From the NCBI RefSeq assembly GCF_900220985.1, contig NZ_OCPC01000002.1, forward strand, positions 310,001 to 374,000: a stretch of 64,000 bases of DNA, given 5' to 3'. This DNA comes from Parahoeflea halophila. Its GTDB lineage: Bacteria > Pseudomonadota > Alphaproteobacteria > Rhizobiales > Rhizobiaceae. This document shows positions 8,226 to 17,200 of this stretch, one piece after another. The position numbers and the translations under genes were made by a program. Below the pieces are notes generated by a model. The model searched no databases, was not told the DNA's origin, and was given only the letters and a program-made list of their open reading frames with translations. How positions within the stretch are numbered: the first letter of the stretch is position 1; the number at the start of each line of letters is the position of its first letter.

Positions 8226-9257
8226 ATGGGTTTCAAAATCGCAATCGCCGGGGCGACAGGCAATGTCGGCCGCGAAATGCTCAACATCCTTGCCGAGCGC
8301 GCCTTTCCTGTCAGCGAAGTCGTTGCCCTTGCCTCGAGCCGTTCCGTCGGCACCGAGGTCTCCTTCGGCGACACTACGCTGAAGGTCAAGAACCTCGAGA
8401 CCTATGATTTTTCCGATACCGATCTCTGCCTGATGTCGGCCGGCGGCAGCATCAGCAAGAAATGGTCGCCGAAGATCGGCGCCCAGGGCTGTGTCGTCAT
8501 CGACAATTCCTCGGCCTGGCGCTACGACGCCGATGTGCCGCTGATCGTCCCGGAAGTGAACCCGGATGCGATCTCCGGCTACACCGCCCGCAACATCATC
8601 GCCAATCCGAACTGCTCGACCGCGCAGCTGGTGGTGGCGCTGAAGCCCTTGCATGACCACGCCAGGATCAGGCGCCTTGTGGTTTCGACCTACCAGTCGG
8701 TCTCGGGCGCCGGCAAGGACGGCATGGACGAGCTGTTCAACCAGACCCGTGCGGTCTTTGTCGCCGACCCCATCACCAGCCAGAAGTTCACCAAGCGGAT
8801 CGCCTTCAACGTCATCCCGCACATCGATGAGTTCATGGAAGACGGCTACACCAAGGAAGAATGGAAGGTGCTCGCAGAAACCAAGAAAATGCTCGATCCG
8901 AAGATCAAGGTCACCTGCACTGCCGTGCGCGTACCGGTCTTCATCGGTCACTCGGAATCGGTCAACATCGAGTTCGAAAACGAGATCAGCGCCGAGGAGG
9001 CCCGCGAGATCCTGCGTGATGCTCCGGGCTGCCAGGTCATCGACAAGCACGAGGACGGCGGTTACATCACGCCCTACGAAAGCGCCGGCGAAGACGCGAC
9101 CTACATTTCGCGCATCCGCGAGGATGCAACTGTCGAGAACGGCCTGAACATGTGGGTGGTCTCCGACAATCTGCGCAAAGGCGCGGCGCTCAACACCATC
9201 CAGATTGCCGAACTGCTGGTCAACCGCCGCCTGATCAAGCCGCGCGCCGAAGCGTAA
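8226..9257 (+). CDS. asd: aspartate-semialdehyde dehydrogenase
   Basis: A 343-residue Asd, reducing aspartyl-4-phosphate to aspartate semialdehyde with NADPH at the branch to lysine/diaminopimelate, threonine and methionine. The N-terminal nucleotide-binding loop GATGNVGREML is at residues 9-19, the catalytic Cys130 in NPNCSTAQ, and the STYQSVSGAG block follows. Length is as usual for the USG-1/Gram-negative class. A purine-rich ribosome-binding region precedes ATG 8226 and a terminator hairpin follows. Confidence 0.98.
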   Translation: MGFKIAIAGATGNVGREMLNILAERAFPVSEVVALASSRSVGTEVSFGDTTLKVKNLETYDFSDTDLCLMSAGGSISKKWSPKIGAQGCVVIDNSSAWRYDADVPLIVPEVNPDAISGYTARNIIANPNCSTAQLVVALKPLHDHARIRRLVVSTYQSVSGAGKDGMDELFNQTRAVFVADPITSQKFTKRIAFNVIPHIDEFMEDGYTKEEWKVLAETKKMLDPKIKVTCTAVRVPVFIGHSESVNIEFENEISAEEAREILRDAPGCQVIDKHEDGGYITPYESAGEDATYISRIREDATVENGLNMWVVSDNLRKGAALNTIQIAELLVNRRLIKPRAEA

Positions 9258-9280
9258 GTGCTTGAAAGCCTGAAAACAGC

Positions 9281-9315
9281 AAACCCCGTCATCGCAGCCC
9301 GGTGGCGGGGTTTTC
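9281..9315 (+). terminator. terminator after asd
   Basis: Stem AAACCCCG / CGGGGTTT with a 17-base loop followed by T residues, 24 bp after the asd stop codon. Confidence 0.75.
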
Positions 9316-9397
9316 CTGTTACGGCATTTCGTGACTTTTAACCGAATCGCTGGCACAGTTCGCGCAGATCGTTTTCACGAAGGTTAGGGTGGCAGGC

Positions 9398-10216
9398 ATG
9401 GATAGCAGATTCAAGAAATTCAAGATTCTCGGCGCCGCAGCGCTTCTTTCCGCAGCTCTTGGCGGACACGCGGTGGCAGCCACATGTGGCAACAACGCGA
9501 GTGGGTTCAACACCTGGGTCGGCCAGTTCAAGCAGGAAGCGGCAAGAGCAGGGATCTCACAAAAAACCCTCGACCGGGCATTCAAGAATGTCCGCTATGC
9601 CACCAAGACCATCTCGGCGGACCGGAATCAGAAAAGTTTCAAGCTGTCCTTTGACCAGTTCATGCGCAAGCGCGGCGCTTCGACGATCATTTCCAAGGGG
9701 AAGCGTCTGAAGGCGCAAAATGCCGGCCTTTTTGCTGCACTCGAAAAGAAATACGGCGTCCCGCCCGGGCCGTTGATTGCGATCTGGGGCATGGAAACCG
9801 GCTTCGGCTCGTTCATGGGAAACCAGCACACGGTCTCCGCGGTAGCAACGCTGGCCTATGATTGCCGGCGCTCTGCCTTTTTCACCGAACAGCTCTATGC
9901 GCTGATGCAACTGATCCAGAAAGGCTGGCTGTCGCCCGATTTCAAGGGTGCGGCCCATGGTGAAATCGGCCAGACCCAGTTTTTGCCGGCCAACGTTGCC
10001 CGCTTCGGGGTCAATGGCGACGGAAGCGGTGGCGTCAATCTCGCCAGCAAGGCTGACGCACTGGCCTCGACCGCAAACTTCCTGCGCGGCCATGGCTGGC
10101 GCCGCGGCGGCGGCTACCAGCCGGGCGAAGTCAACTTCCGCGCCATTCAGGGATGGAATGCGGCTGGCGTCTACCAGAAGGCAATCGCAAAGATCGGCGC
10201 CGAGATCGACGGCTAG
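9398..10216 (+). CDS. lytic murein transglycosylase, MltB type
   Basis: A 272-residue periplasmic peptidoglycan lyase of the MltB/SLT_2 family. A signal peptide (about residues 8-28, ending HAVAA-T) is followed by the catalytic domain: LIAIWGMETGFGSFMG with catalytic Glu133, AYDCRRSAFF, GEIGQTQFLP and NVARFGVNGDG. It cleaves the MurNAc-GlcNAc bond giving 1,6-anhydro ends. An upstream GTG at 9389 could add three residues; the ATG is preferred. There is no lipobox, so it is soluble periplasmic. A strong terminator follows. Confidence 0.92.
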   Translation: MDSRFKKFKILGAAALLSAALGGHAVAATCGNNASGFNTWVGQFKQEAARAGISQKTLDRAFKNVRYATKTISADRNQKSFKLSFDQFMRKRGASTIISKGKRLKAQNAGLFAALEKKYGVPPGPLIAIWGMETGFGSFMGNQHTVSAVATLAYDCRRSAFFTEQLYALMQLIQKGWLSPDFKGAAHGEIGQTQFLPANVARFGVNGDGSGGVNLASKADALASTANFLRGHGWRRGGGYQPGEVNFRAIQGWNAAGVYQKAIAKIGAEIDG

Positions 10217-10232
10217 GTCCTGTGGACATCAG

Positions 10233-10286
10233 CACAGCGCGTTCCGAAAACAGCTTCCGAACGCGCTGTGTATCAGAGCTTTTTTC
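10233..10286 (+). terminator. terminator after the transglycosylase gene
   Basis: Perfect 12-bp stem CACAGCGCGTTC (10233-10244) / GAACGCGCTGTG (10259-10270), then a run of six T residues at 10281-10286. Confidence 0.8.
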
Positions 10287-10337
10287 CCAGCCGGATGCGC
10301 AAAGCCCGCAGCAAATCAGTGAAATGAGTGAGCGACG

Positions 10338-10760
10338 TCAAAAACTCTCGCAGCTGTCGCCGACGGTCGTTTGCACGCTGCTGACGATCTTGGAGTCCCG
10401 GAAGCGGAAAACCTCCCGGATCATCAGCTCGTTGTCCGGAAACTGGTAACACACCAGCACCGAAGCTTCGTTGGGGCCCGCTTCCGCGCCGTCGTCGAGT
10501 TGCCAGGCGAGATTGGCGTTCTTGACCACATCTTCCCATTCATCCAGTGACTCGATGAACTCGGCCTTGGTCTGGGTCACGCCCAGATCTTCGAGATTGA
10601 TGACTACATCCTCGGCAAGCAGATCGGCGATCGCCAGCCGGTTGACGTCGAAGAGCGCTGTATACCAGCGGTCAAGCAGTGTGGTCTGAGCCAGAACCGG
10701 AGAGGCAGGCAGAAGAGCTGCAACAACCAGCAGCATTCTCAGACGGCGGACGGCATTCAT
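10338..10760 (-). CDS. exported NTF2/SnoaL-like protein, uncharacterised
   Basis: A 140-residue protein with a clear signal peptide (residues 6-24, ending PVLA-QT) and a short alpha+beta domain resembling the NTF2/SnoaL cone fold (LLDRWYTALFDVNRLAIADLLAEDVVI near the start). One Cys near residue 108 and one near the C-terminus could form a disulfide. Periplasmic, function unknown. Monocistronic, downstream of the transglycosylase terminator in the opposite orientation. Confidence 0.7.
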   Translation of the reverse strand: MNAVRRLRMLLVVAALLPASPVLAQTTLLDRWYTALFDVNRLAIADLLAEDVVINLEDLGVTQTKAEFIESLDEWEDVVKNANLAWQLDDGAEAGPNEASVLVCYQFPDNELMIREVFRFRDSKIVSSVQTTVGDSCESF

Positions 10761-10827
10761 CTCCGGCTCCCAAACTAGTCCCGCGCAGAAAAGCTTGGGT
10801 CATGGAACCGGACAGACATGCCGGATG

Positions 10828-11478
10828 TCAAGCTTCCGCGGTTTCGGGCCTGAAAAAATCGCCTGTCTTGCTGTCCATCACCCACAACTCGCCGCTTGAG
10901 ATGTCAAACCATGCTCCATGGATCCGCAGCTTGCCCTGTTCCTCGAGAATCTTGACGCAAGGAAATGTGCGCAGGTTGGCCATCGAGTTGCGGATCGATA
11001 TCCGCTCCAGGGCAATCTGCCGCTCGCCGCCTGTCATGAGCTGGCTGTCCTGGATTTGCTGGGCGGCGGGCTTGAGCAGCTTGACCCAGTTGCCGATGAA
11101 ATCACCGGGAGAAAGTGGCGTCGCATCCGGATCAAGCGCGGCCTTGATGCCGCCGCAGCGGCCGTGTCCCATGACCAGGATTTCCCGGATCTTCAGGGCC
11201 TGCACCGCAAATTCCAGCGCCGCGGACGTCGCATGCAGGTTGTCATCGGGCTCGTAAGGCGGCACCAGATTGGCGACATTGCGCACAACGAACAACTCCC
11301 CGGGGCCGCAATCGAAAATTGTCTCGGGCGCGGCACGCGAATCGCAACAGGAGATCACCAGCGTGTGTGGTTCCTGCCCGGTCTCGGCGAGTTGACGATA
11401 GCGGTCACGCTCATCTGCATAGCGGCCGCTCATGAATGTCTGGTAGCCTTCGAGGAGGCGGCTTGGAAAATTCGACAT
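10828..11478 (-). CDS. beta-class carbonic anhydrase
   Basis: A 216-residue beta-carbonic anhydrase interconverting CO2 and bicarbonate. The zinc site is complete: Cys44-x-Asp46-x-Arg48 in ISCCDSR, and His105 and Cys108 in MGHGRCGG. FVVRNVANLVPPY follows the first ligand as in the family. The start at 11478 (MSNFPSRLL) matches usual family N-termini; an in-frame ATG at 11490 would add four residues. Cytoplasmic. Confidence 0.95.
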   Translation of the reverse strand: MSNFPSRLLEGYQTFMSGRYADERDRYRQLAETGQEPHTLVISCCDSRAAPETIFDCGPGELFVVRNVANLVPPYEPDDNLHATSAALEFAVQALKIREILVMGHGRCGGIKAALDPDATPLSPGDFIGNWVKLLKPAAQQIQDSQLMTGGERQIALERISIRNSMANLRTFPCVKILEEQGKLRIHGAWFDISSGELWVMDSKTGDFFRPETAEA

Positions 11479-11617
11479 GGCCTTGCACATAACCGGGCGG
11501 GAAAAGAAGATCAATCAGCCTTTTGCCCGATCCGTCTATGAACCGGCCCGGCTTGGATGTGGCGCAGAGCAGCTGCCGGACACGCATGTGAACCTTCAGA
11601 TCAACAAATGGGCCGGG

Positions 11618-12364
11618 TCAGCCATGAATGGCGATCCGTATCCCGTAACGGTCGCGCTCCGGATCGGCAGGAAATGTCTTGGTCAGGCCTTTTGCATGGC
11701 GCCCGGCCATGACCAGGTTGACACTTGCATCCACCAGATCGTCCATCGCCGCCCCTCGCGGCGGACCTTTGTCGAACAGGACGGGGTCTATCCCGTGCAA
11801 CGCCAGCAAACCGATCCGCTCGGCCATACCGTCGCGATTGAGTACCCCGCGCTTTTTCTTGGGTGAAGCCATAGGGACCATGTTGCTGAGCCGGCAAAAC
11901 GAAAATTCGGGATGACATTCGATGATCCGCCCGCGCAGAGTCATGTCGGTCTGCAGCAGCCGGTCGATTTCGAGGATCTTTGGAAACAGAAAAAATGCCT
12001 GCTTCGACACCTTCCTGGGCGGATCGGAGTGGAGCTGCGCCAGTTCGCAGGCCTCGAGATAGGTTTCAGCCTCCACGGCCGCACGCGCCGGGATCGAAAA
12101 CACGCTGGACCGGCGCGCGCCGAGATATGGCCGGATTGCCTGTTCCGGCCCGCGCCCGGAACCGGTAATCCTGTCCGGCAAACCGATCGGCATGTCCACC
12201 GCGATCATGGCGTCCGCACCGAACTCGGCCACGAGATCGGCAAAATGTTTGAAAATCCCGGTTTCGGGCCGCATTTCCCCTTGCCGCACGGCCACCGCGA
12301 TCCAGCCGGCGCGGCACCCGTCGACGCCGACCAGAACCGGGCCGGGTGCGGCGGGTTTCCTCAC
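11618..12364 (-). CDS. DUF429 family protein
   Basis: A 248-residue DUF429 protein, a family predicted to have an RNase-H-like nuclease fold. Seen: VGVDGCRAGW near residue 13 (conserved acidic residue of the fold), IAVDMPIGLPD near 55, and ECHPEFSF near 150. The GTG start at 12364 overlaps the pdxY stop (GTGA), so it is translated coupled to pyridoxal kinase. The reaction is not known and the pairing with pdxY may just be operonic convenience. Confidence 0.87.
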   Translation of the reverse strand: MRKPAAPGPVLVGVDGCRAGWIAVAVRQGEMRPETGIFKHFADLVAEFGADAMIAVDMPIGLPDRITGSGRGPEQAIRPYLGARRSSVFSIPARAAVEAETYLEACELAQLHSDPPRKVSKQAFFLFPKILEIDRLLQTDMTLRGRIIECHPEFSFCRLSNMVPMASPKKKRGVLNRDGMAERIGLLALHGIDPVLFDKGPPRGAAMDDLVDASVNLVMAGRHAKGLTKTFPADPERDRYGIRIAIHG

Positions 12365-13254
12365 GGTTTCTTGCGATTTGTCGTCGACATCACCCGGCGC
12401 ATGTTGACCATTGCCATCGGTGTCCTGAGGCTTTGCGCGTCGGTTTCTAGCGTCAGCTCGTCGGCCCCGCGCCGTGCTGTCCGGGCGAGAATCTCAAACA
12501 CGGTGCCGGTCGCCATCTGCAGCGCCTTTTCCTCCGTCAGGCCTTCCAGCAGCCGGGCGAGAAAGGTAGCCGACATCAGATCGCCAAGACCGTTCGGCGC
12601 ATTCGGGATCAACCGGTGCTCCGCCATCAGCGACAGGTTGCCGCTCACCAGCAGATTTCCGGTGCTGCCGGCCATCATCGCCAACGCCGAGGTCACCAGA
12701 ACCCGCGCCGGGCCCAGCGTCTCCGCCGCCGCTGTCATCGCCGCAGACTCGGTGATCGGTGCCCCCGAAAGCCAGGCCAGCTCGTGTACATTCGGCGTGG
12801 CGATGTCGGCGATCGGGATCAGGTCACGCGCAATCGCCGATGCCACGGTCTCGGGCACGTAAAGCCCACCGGTGTCGCCGATCACCGGATCGCACATGTA
12901 AAGCGCATCCGGATTGGACTTGCGCACCGCGGCCACCAGCCGCGCCACATCACCCGCCTGCCCGGCATCACCCAAATAGCCGCTGAGCACGGCACCCACT
13001 TCGCCAAGCCAGGGCGCACCGCACAGATCGTCAATCAGCGCCGCAAAATCCTCCCGCGGCGGCACGATCCGGGTCGCCCGGGAGTGGCCCGGATGCCAGG
13101 GCAGCATGACCGTCGGCACCGCCCAGACCGGAAAGCCCAGTGTCTCCAGCGCAAACACGGCCGCCCTGTTGCCGACCGATCCGCGCACCACATGGCTCGA
13201 AATCACAATCACCGACATGCGGATATCGGAATTGCGCTGATGCTCTGCTGTCAT
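12361..13254 (-). CDS. pdxY: pyridoxal kinase
   Basis: A 297-residue ribokinase-fold pyridoxal kinase making pyridoxal 5'-phosphate in the B6 salvage pathway. Seen: SSHVVRGSVGNRAA near the N-terminus, LPWHPGHS, GYLGDAGQ, MCDPVIGD with Mg/ATP ligands, ATPNVHEL and the catalytic GLGDLMSA. The ATG at 13254 overlaps the stop of the small membrane-protein gene (ATGA); a later ATG at 13218 (MSVIVISS) is the alternative. Middle gene of a coupled operon with a small membrane protein upstream and DUF429 downstream. Confidence 0.9.
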   Translation of the reverse strand: MTAEHQRNSDIRMSVIVISSHVVRGSVGNRAAVFALETLGFPVWAVPTVMLPWHPGHSRATRIVPPREDFAALIDDLCGAPWLGEVGAVLSGYLGDAGQAGDVARLVAAVRKSNPDALYMCDPVIGDTGGLYVPETVASAIARDLIPIADIATPNVHELAWLSGAPITESAAMTAAAETLGPARVLVTSALAMMAGSTGNLLVSGNLSLMAEHRLIPNAPNGLGDLMSATFLARLLEGLTEEKALQMATGTVFEILARTARRGADELTLETDAQSLRTPMAMVNMRRVMSTTNRKKP

Positions 13255-13493
13255 CCCGACACCTGCCTGACCATCCACAGTACCAGTCCGGCAAAGGCCA
13301 CGACCGCCAGCCCTCGGGCAATCCGAGTTCCCCAGACCTCGACCCTGTCGTTCCTGTCTGCATCCTTGGCGGTAAAGTGGTCGCGGATGCTGTTGGCCGC
13401 CGATTTCATCACCGGGGATGCCGACAAGCCGCCTTCTTCGCTGATCCGGTCAAGCGTTCGTTTGGCCTCGCGGACTCTGTCATCGTCTTTCAT
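13251..13493 (-). CDS. small C-tail-anchored membrane protein, uncharacterised
   Basis: An 80-residue protein with a charged N-terminal region (KDDDRVREAKRTLDRI) and a single C-terminal transmembrane segment (about residues 59-77). ATG 13493 has a GGGAGC ribosome-binding site eight bases upstream; a GTG at 13496 is the only alternative. It is translationally coupled to pdxY. Function unknown. Confidence 0.7.
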   Translation of the reverse strand: MKDDDRVREAKRTLDRISEEGGLSASPVMKSAANSIRDHFTAKDADRNDRVEVWGTRIARGLAVVAFAGLVLWMVRQVSG

Positions 13494-13558
13494 CACAATT
13501 GCTCCCGGTCAGGTAGATTGCCGGTTTATGAACCGGCGTGATGGCAAATACGCCCCGA

Positions 13559-14137
13559 TCAGCGGGCCAGCCCGTGATACTCGGGATTTGGTTGCATGTC
13601 TGTGGCCGACGCCATTCGGTTGGTCATGTTGAAGAAGGCCGCAACTGCCGAGATATCCCAGATGTCGCGGTCCGAAAAACCGGCATCTCGCAGCTTCTGC
13701 CTGTCAGCCTCTACAATCCGTGCCGGATCCTCCGTTACCAGAACGGCAAAATCAAGCATGGCGCGCTGTTTCGGCGCGAGATCGGCGACCCGGTAATTCA
13801 TCACCATCTGCTCGCCAAGCACCGGATCACCGGACATCTGGCGTACCGCGGCACCGTGCGCCGTCAGGCAGTAGAAGCATTTGTTGACCGACGAGACCGC
13901 CACCGCGATGAGTTCCCGGTCAAGTTTGCTCAGGTTGGAACCGGCCAGCATCAGGTCATTGTAAAACGCGACAAAGGCCTCGAGTTTCTCGTTGTTGAAG
14001 GCATAGGCCTTCAACACATTCGGCACCATGCCGAGCTTGTCCTCACACTTGGCGAAATAAGCAGTCATGGAATCACTCAACGGCGTTTCCTGCTCCAGTT
14101 TCAGCGCAGTGACAGCTTCTTCCGCGTTTTTCATCAT
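13559..14137 (-). CDS. AhpD-like / peroxidase-related carboxymuconolactone decarboxylase-family protein
   Basis: A 192-residue all-helical AhpD/CMD-fold protein. The redox motif Cys87-x-x-Cys90 with His94 (VNKCFYCLTAHG) matches the peroxidase-related branch, which reduces peroxides or alkylhydroperoxides through a disulfide relay. A GGAGGA ribosome-binding site lies just before ATG 14137. Divergent from the glutamate dehydrogenase gene. Cytoplasmic; the reductant partner is not visible here. Confidence 0.88.
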   Translation of the reverse strand: MMKNAEEAVTALKLEQETPLSDSMTAYFAKCEDKLGMVPNVLKAYAFNNEKLEAFVAFYNDLMLAGSNLSKLDRELIAVAVSSVNKCFYCLTAHGAAVRQMSGDPVLGEQMVMNYRVADLAPKQRAMLDFAVLVTEDPARIVEADRQKLRDAGFSDRDIWDISAVAAFFNMTNRMASATDMQPNPEYHGLAR

Positions 14138-14233
14138 TAATCCTCCAATCTTGGCTTTGATGGCGAAATCGGGTCGCTTTGATACACACTTCTGCTAGGA
14201 TTCGGCCAAAGATCAAGCCTCGGAGGATATGGC

Positions 14234-17200
14234 ATGGGGGTCAAAAACACGCGCAAGACGGAAGCGCTTCTTGCTGAGACAGCGGCCATTGCCGCCAAGG
14301 GCAAGAAACCGCACATCAATCCCGACGTGCTTTTCTCCAGTGTCAGCATGGACGATCTTGAGCTCTTTCCGGCCAAAAACCTCGCTTCTGCCGCCGTATT
14401 GGCCGAATCCGAGGTCCGCGCATGGAACGGAAAATCTTCCCGTATGAGCCTTGTCGATGTCGACCAGGCAACCACCGACCGCCGCGACATTTCGATCCTG
14501 GCGATCACCACGCTCAACAAGCCGTTCCTCTATGATTCGATCATGGGCGAGGTCACATCCGACGTCCGCGACATTCTAATGGCGCTGCATCCGATTCTGG
14601 TGCTCGACGGCAAGAAGCCGGCAACCCTTTTTTCCCAGGGCGACGGCAGTGAACCCTCGCAGCGTGTTAGCCATATCCAGATCCACATGCCGCGGCTCAG
14701 CGAGATCGCCGCCAAGGATCTGACCGCAAGGGTCCGCCATGTGCTCGATCAGGTCCAGGCCGCTGTCAGCGACTGGAAATCGATGCTGGCGATGATCGAT
14801 CACAGCGCCGCCGATCTGGTCGCGCTGGACGTCGACAAGGCGACCGAACCGGCGCGTCAGGAAGCGCTGGCCTTCATCTCCTGGTTGCGCGACAACAATT
14901 TCACTTTCCTCGGAATGCGCGAATATGTCTACACCGATGACGGCAACTCTGCCGAGTTGAGCCGCTCGACGGGCGAAGGCCTCGGAATTCTCTCAGACCC
15001 CGATGTACTGGTGTTGCGGCTCGGCAAGGACCAGGTCACTACAACACCGGAGATCCTCGATTTTCTGCGGGGACCGGATTTCCTGATCGTCACCAAGGCC
15101 AATGTCCGCTCGGTGATCCACCGCCGCACCTATATGGACTATATCGGAATCAAGCGCTTCAACTCCAAGGGCAAGGTGGTCGGCGAACTGCGCATCGTCG
15201 GACTGTTCACCTCCACCGCCTACACCCGCTCGGTCACCAAGATCCCGTTGTTGCGCTCGAAGGTGCAATCGGTGGTCTCCGAATTCGGCTTCGATCCGGA
15301 AAGCCATTCCGGAAAGCTGCTGCTCAACACGCTCGAATCCTATCCACGAGATGACCTGTTTCAGATCGATGCCGATCTTCTTGCCCGGTTCTGCATGCAG
15401 ATCAACGAGTTGTCGGACCGCCCGCGTGTTCGGGTTCTGCCCCGCATCGACCGCTTCGACCGCTTCGTCTCGCTGATCGTCTATGTTCCGCGTGACCAGT
15501 ATGATTCGATCGCCCGCGAGCGCATCGGCGACTATTTCAAGACCGTCTACAATGGTCGTGTGTCGGCTTACTACCCGGCCTTTCCCGAGGGTGGCGTCGC
15601 CCGGGTGCATTTCATCATCGGCCGATCAGAAGGCAAGACACCGCAAATCCCGCAGGAGCAGCTCGAACGCGATGTCCGCTCCATCGTCACCCGCTGGGAG
15701 GACCAGTTCCGCGTGCTTGGCGGCGGCGAGACCCAGCGCGTCAGCGTCAGCCAGTCCTACAAGGAACGCTTCCGCCCGGAAGAGGCCCTGGCCGATCTCA
15801 ACTCCATCATCGCCTGCAAGGAAACCGGTGCAATCCAGATCGCGTTCTATCGCAGCGACAACAGTTCCGATGAACACCTGGCGTTGAAGATTTTCCATGC
15901 CGGTGAGCCCGTGGCGCTGTCGCGCCGTGTGCCGCTGCTGGAAAATCTCGGTTTCAAGGTGATCAGCGAGCAGACTCACGAGATATTCCTCGACGGTCAG
16001 GAAGGGGCCACCAATACCGTCGTGCTGCATGACATGGAGATCGTCCACGAGGACAAGCGCAGCGTAGATCTCGACACCGACGGGGCTCGGCTTGAAGAGG
16101 CGTTCCTGTCGGTCTGGTGCGGCGAAACCGACAATGACGGCTATAACCGGCTGGTGACAAATGCCGGCCTGAAGATCAGGGAAGCCACGGTTCTGCGCGC
16201 CTATGCGCGCTATTTGCGCCAGGCAGGCATTCCCTACTCCCAGGAATACATTGCCCACAGCCTTAACCGCTATTCGGGCATTGCCGCCAAACTGTTTGAA
16301 TTGTTCCGGATCCGGTTTGATATCGGTACCAAGCCGGCCGAGCGTGCGGAGCGAAGCGAAGGCCTGGTCCAAGCTATCGAAGCCGCGCTGGCTGAAGTTC
16401 CGAGCCTCGATGATGACCGCATCCTCCGGCGCTACGTCAATGCGATCGAATCCTCGCTCAGGACAAACTATTTCCAGACCGGGGCTGACGGCGCGCCACG
16501 GCCTGCCCTTGCCTTCAAGCTCGACCCGAAGAAGCTCGAAGGCCTGCCGGAACCGCGCCCGTACCGCGAGATTTTCGTCTATGGCTCGGAAGTCGAAGGC
16601 GTTCATCTGCGCTTCGGCCCTGTCGCCCGCGGCGGCCTTCGCTGGTCCGACCGGGCGCAGGATTACCGCACCGAAGTGCTCGGACTGGTCAAGGCGCAGC
16701 AGGTCAAGAATGCCGTGATCGTGCCGGTCGGCGCCAAGGGCGGCTTCTATCCCAAGAAACTGCCGCTCGACGGCGGCCGCGATGCCGTATTCGAAGCCGG
16801 CCGTGACGCCTACAAGCTGTTCATCCGCACCCTGCTCTCGGTGACCGACAACATTGTCGGCGACGCCATCGTCCCGCCCGATAACACGGTGCGCCACGAC
16901 GCCGACGACCCCTATTTCGTCGTCGCCGCCGACAAGGGCACCGCCACCTTCTCCGACACCGCAAATGCGCTCAGCCAGGAACAGGATTTCTGGCTCGACG
17001 ATGCTTTTGCCTCGGGCGGTTCGGCCGGCTACGACCACAAGAAGATGGGCATTACTGCCCGTGGCGCCTGGGAAGCGGTTAAACGCCATTTCCGCGAGAT
17101 GGACATCGACATCCAGACCACCCCGTTCACGGCCGCCGGGGTCGGCGACATGTCCGGTGACGTGTTCGGCAACGGCATGCTGCTGTCGACCCAGATCAGG

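Noticed and set aside
8196-9356. Antisense 386-codon frame opposite asd
   Set aside because: Mirror of asd coding bias; no recognisable motifs.
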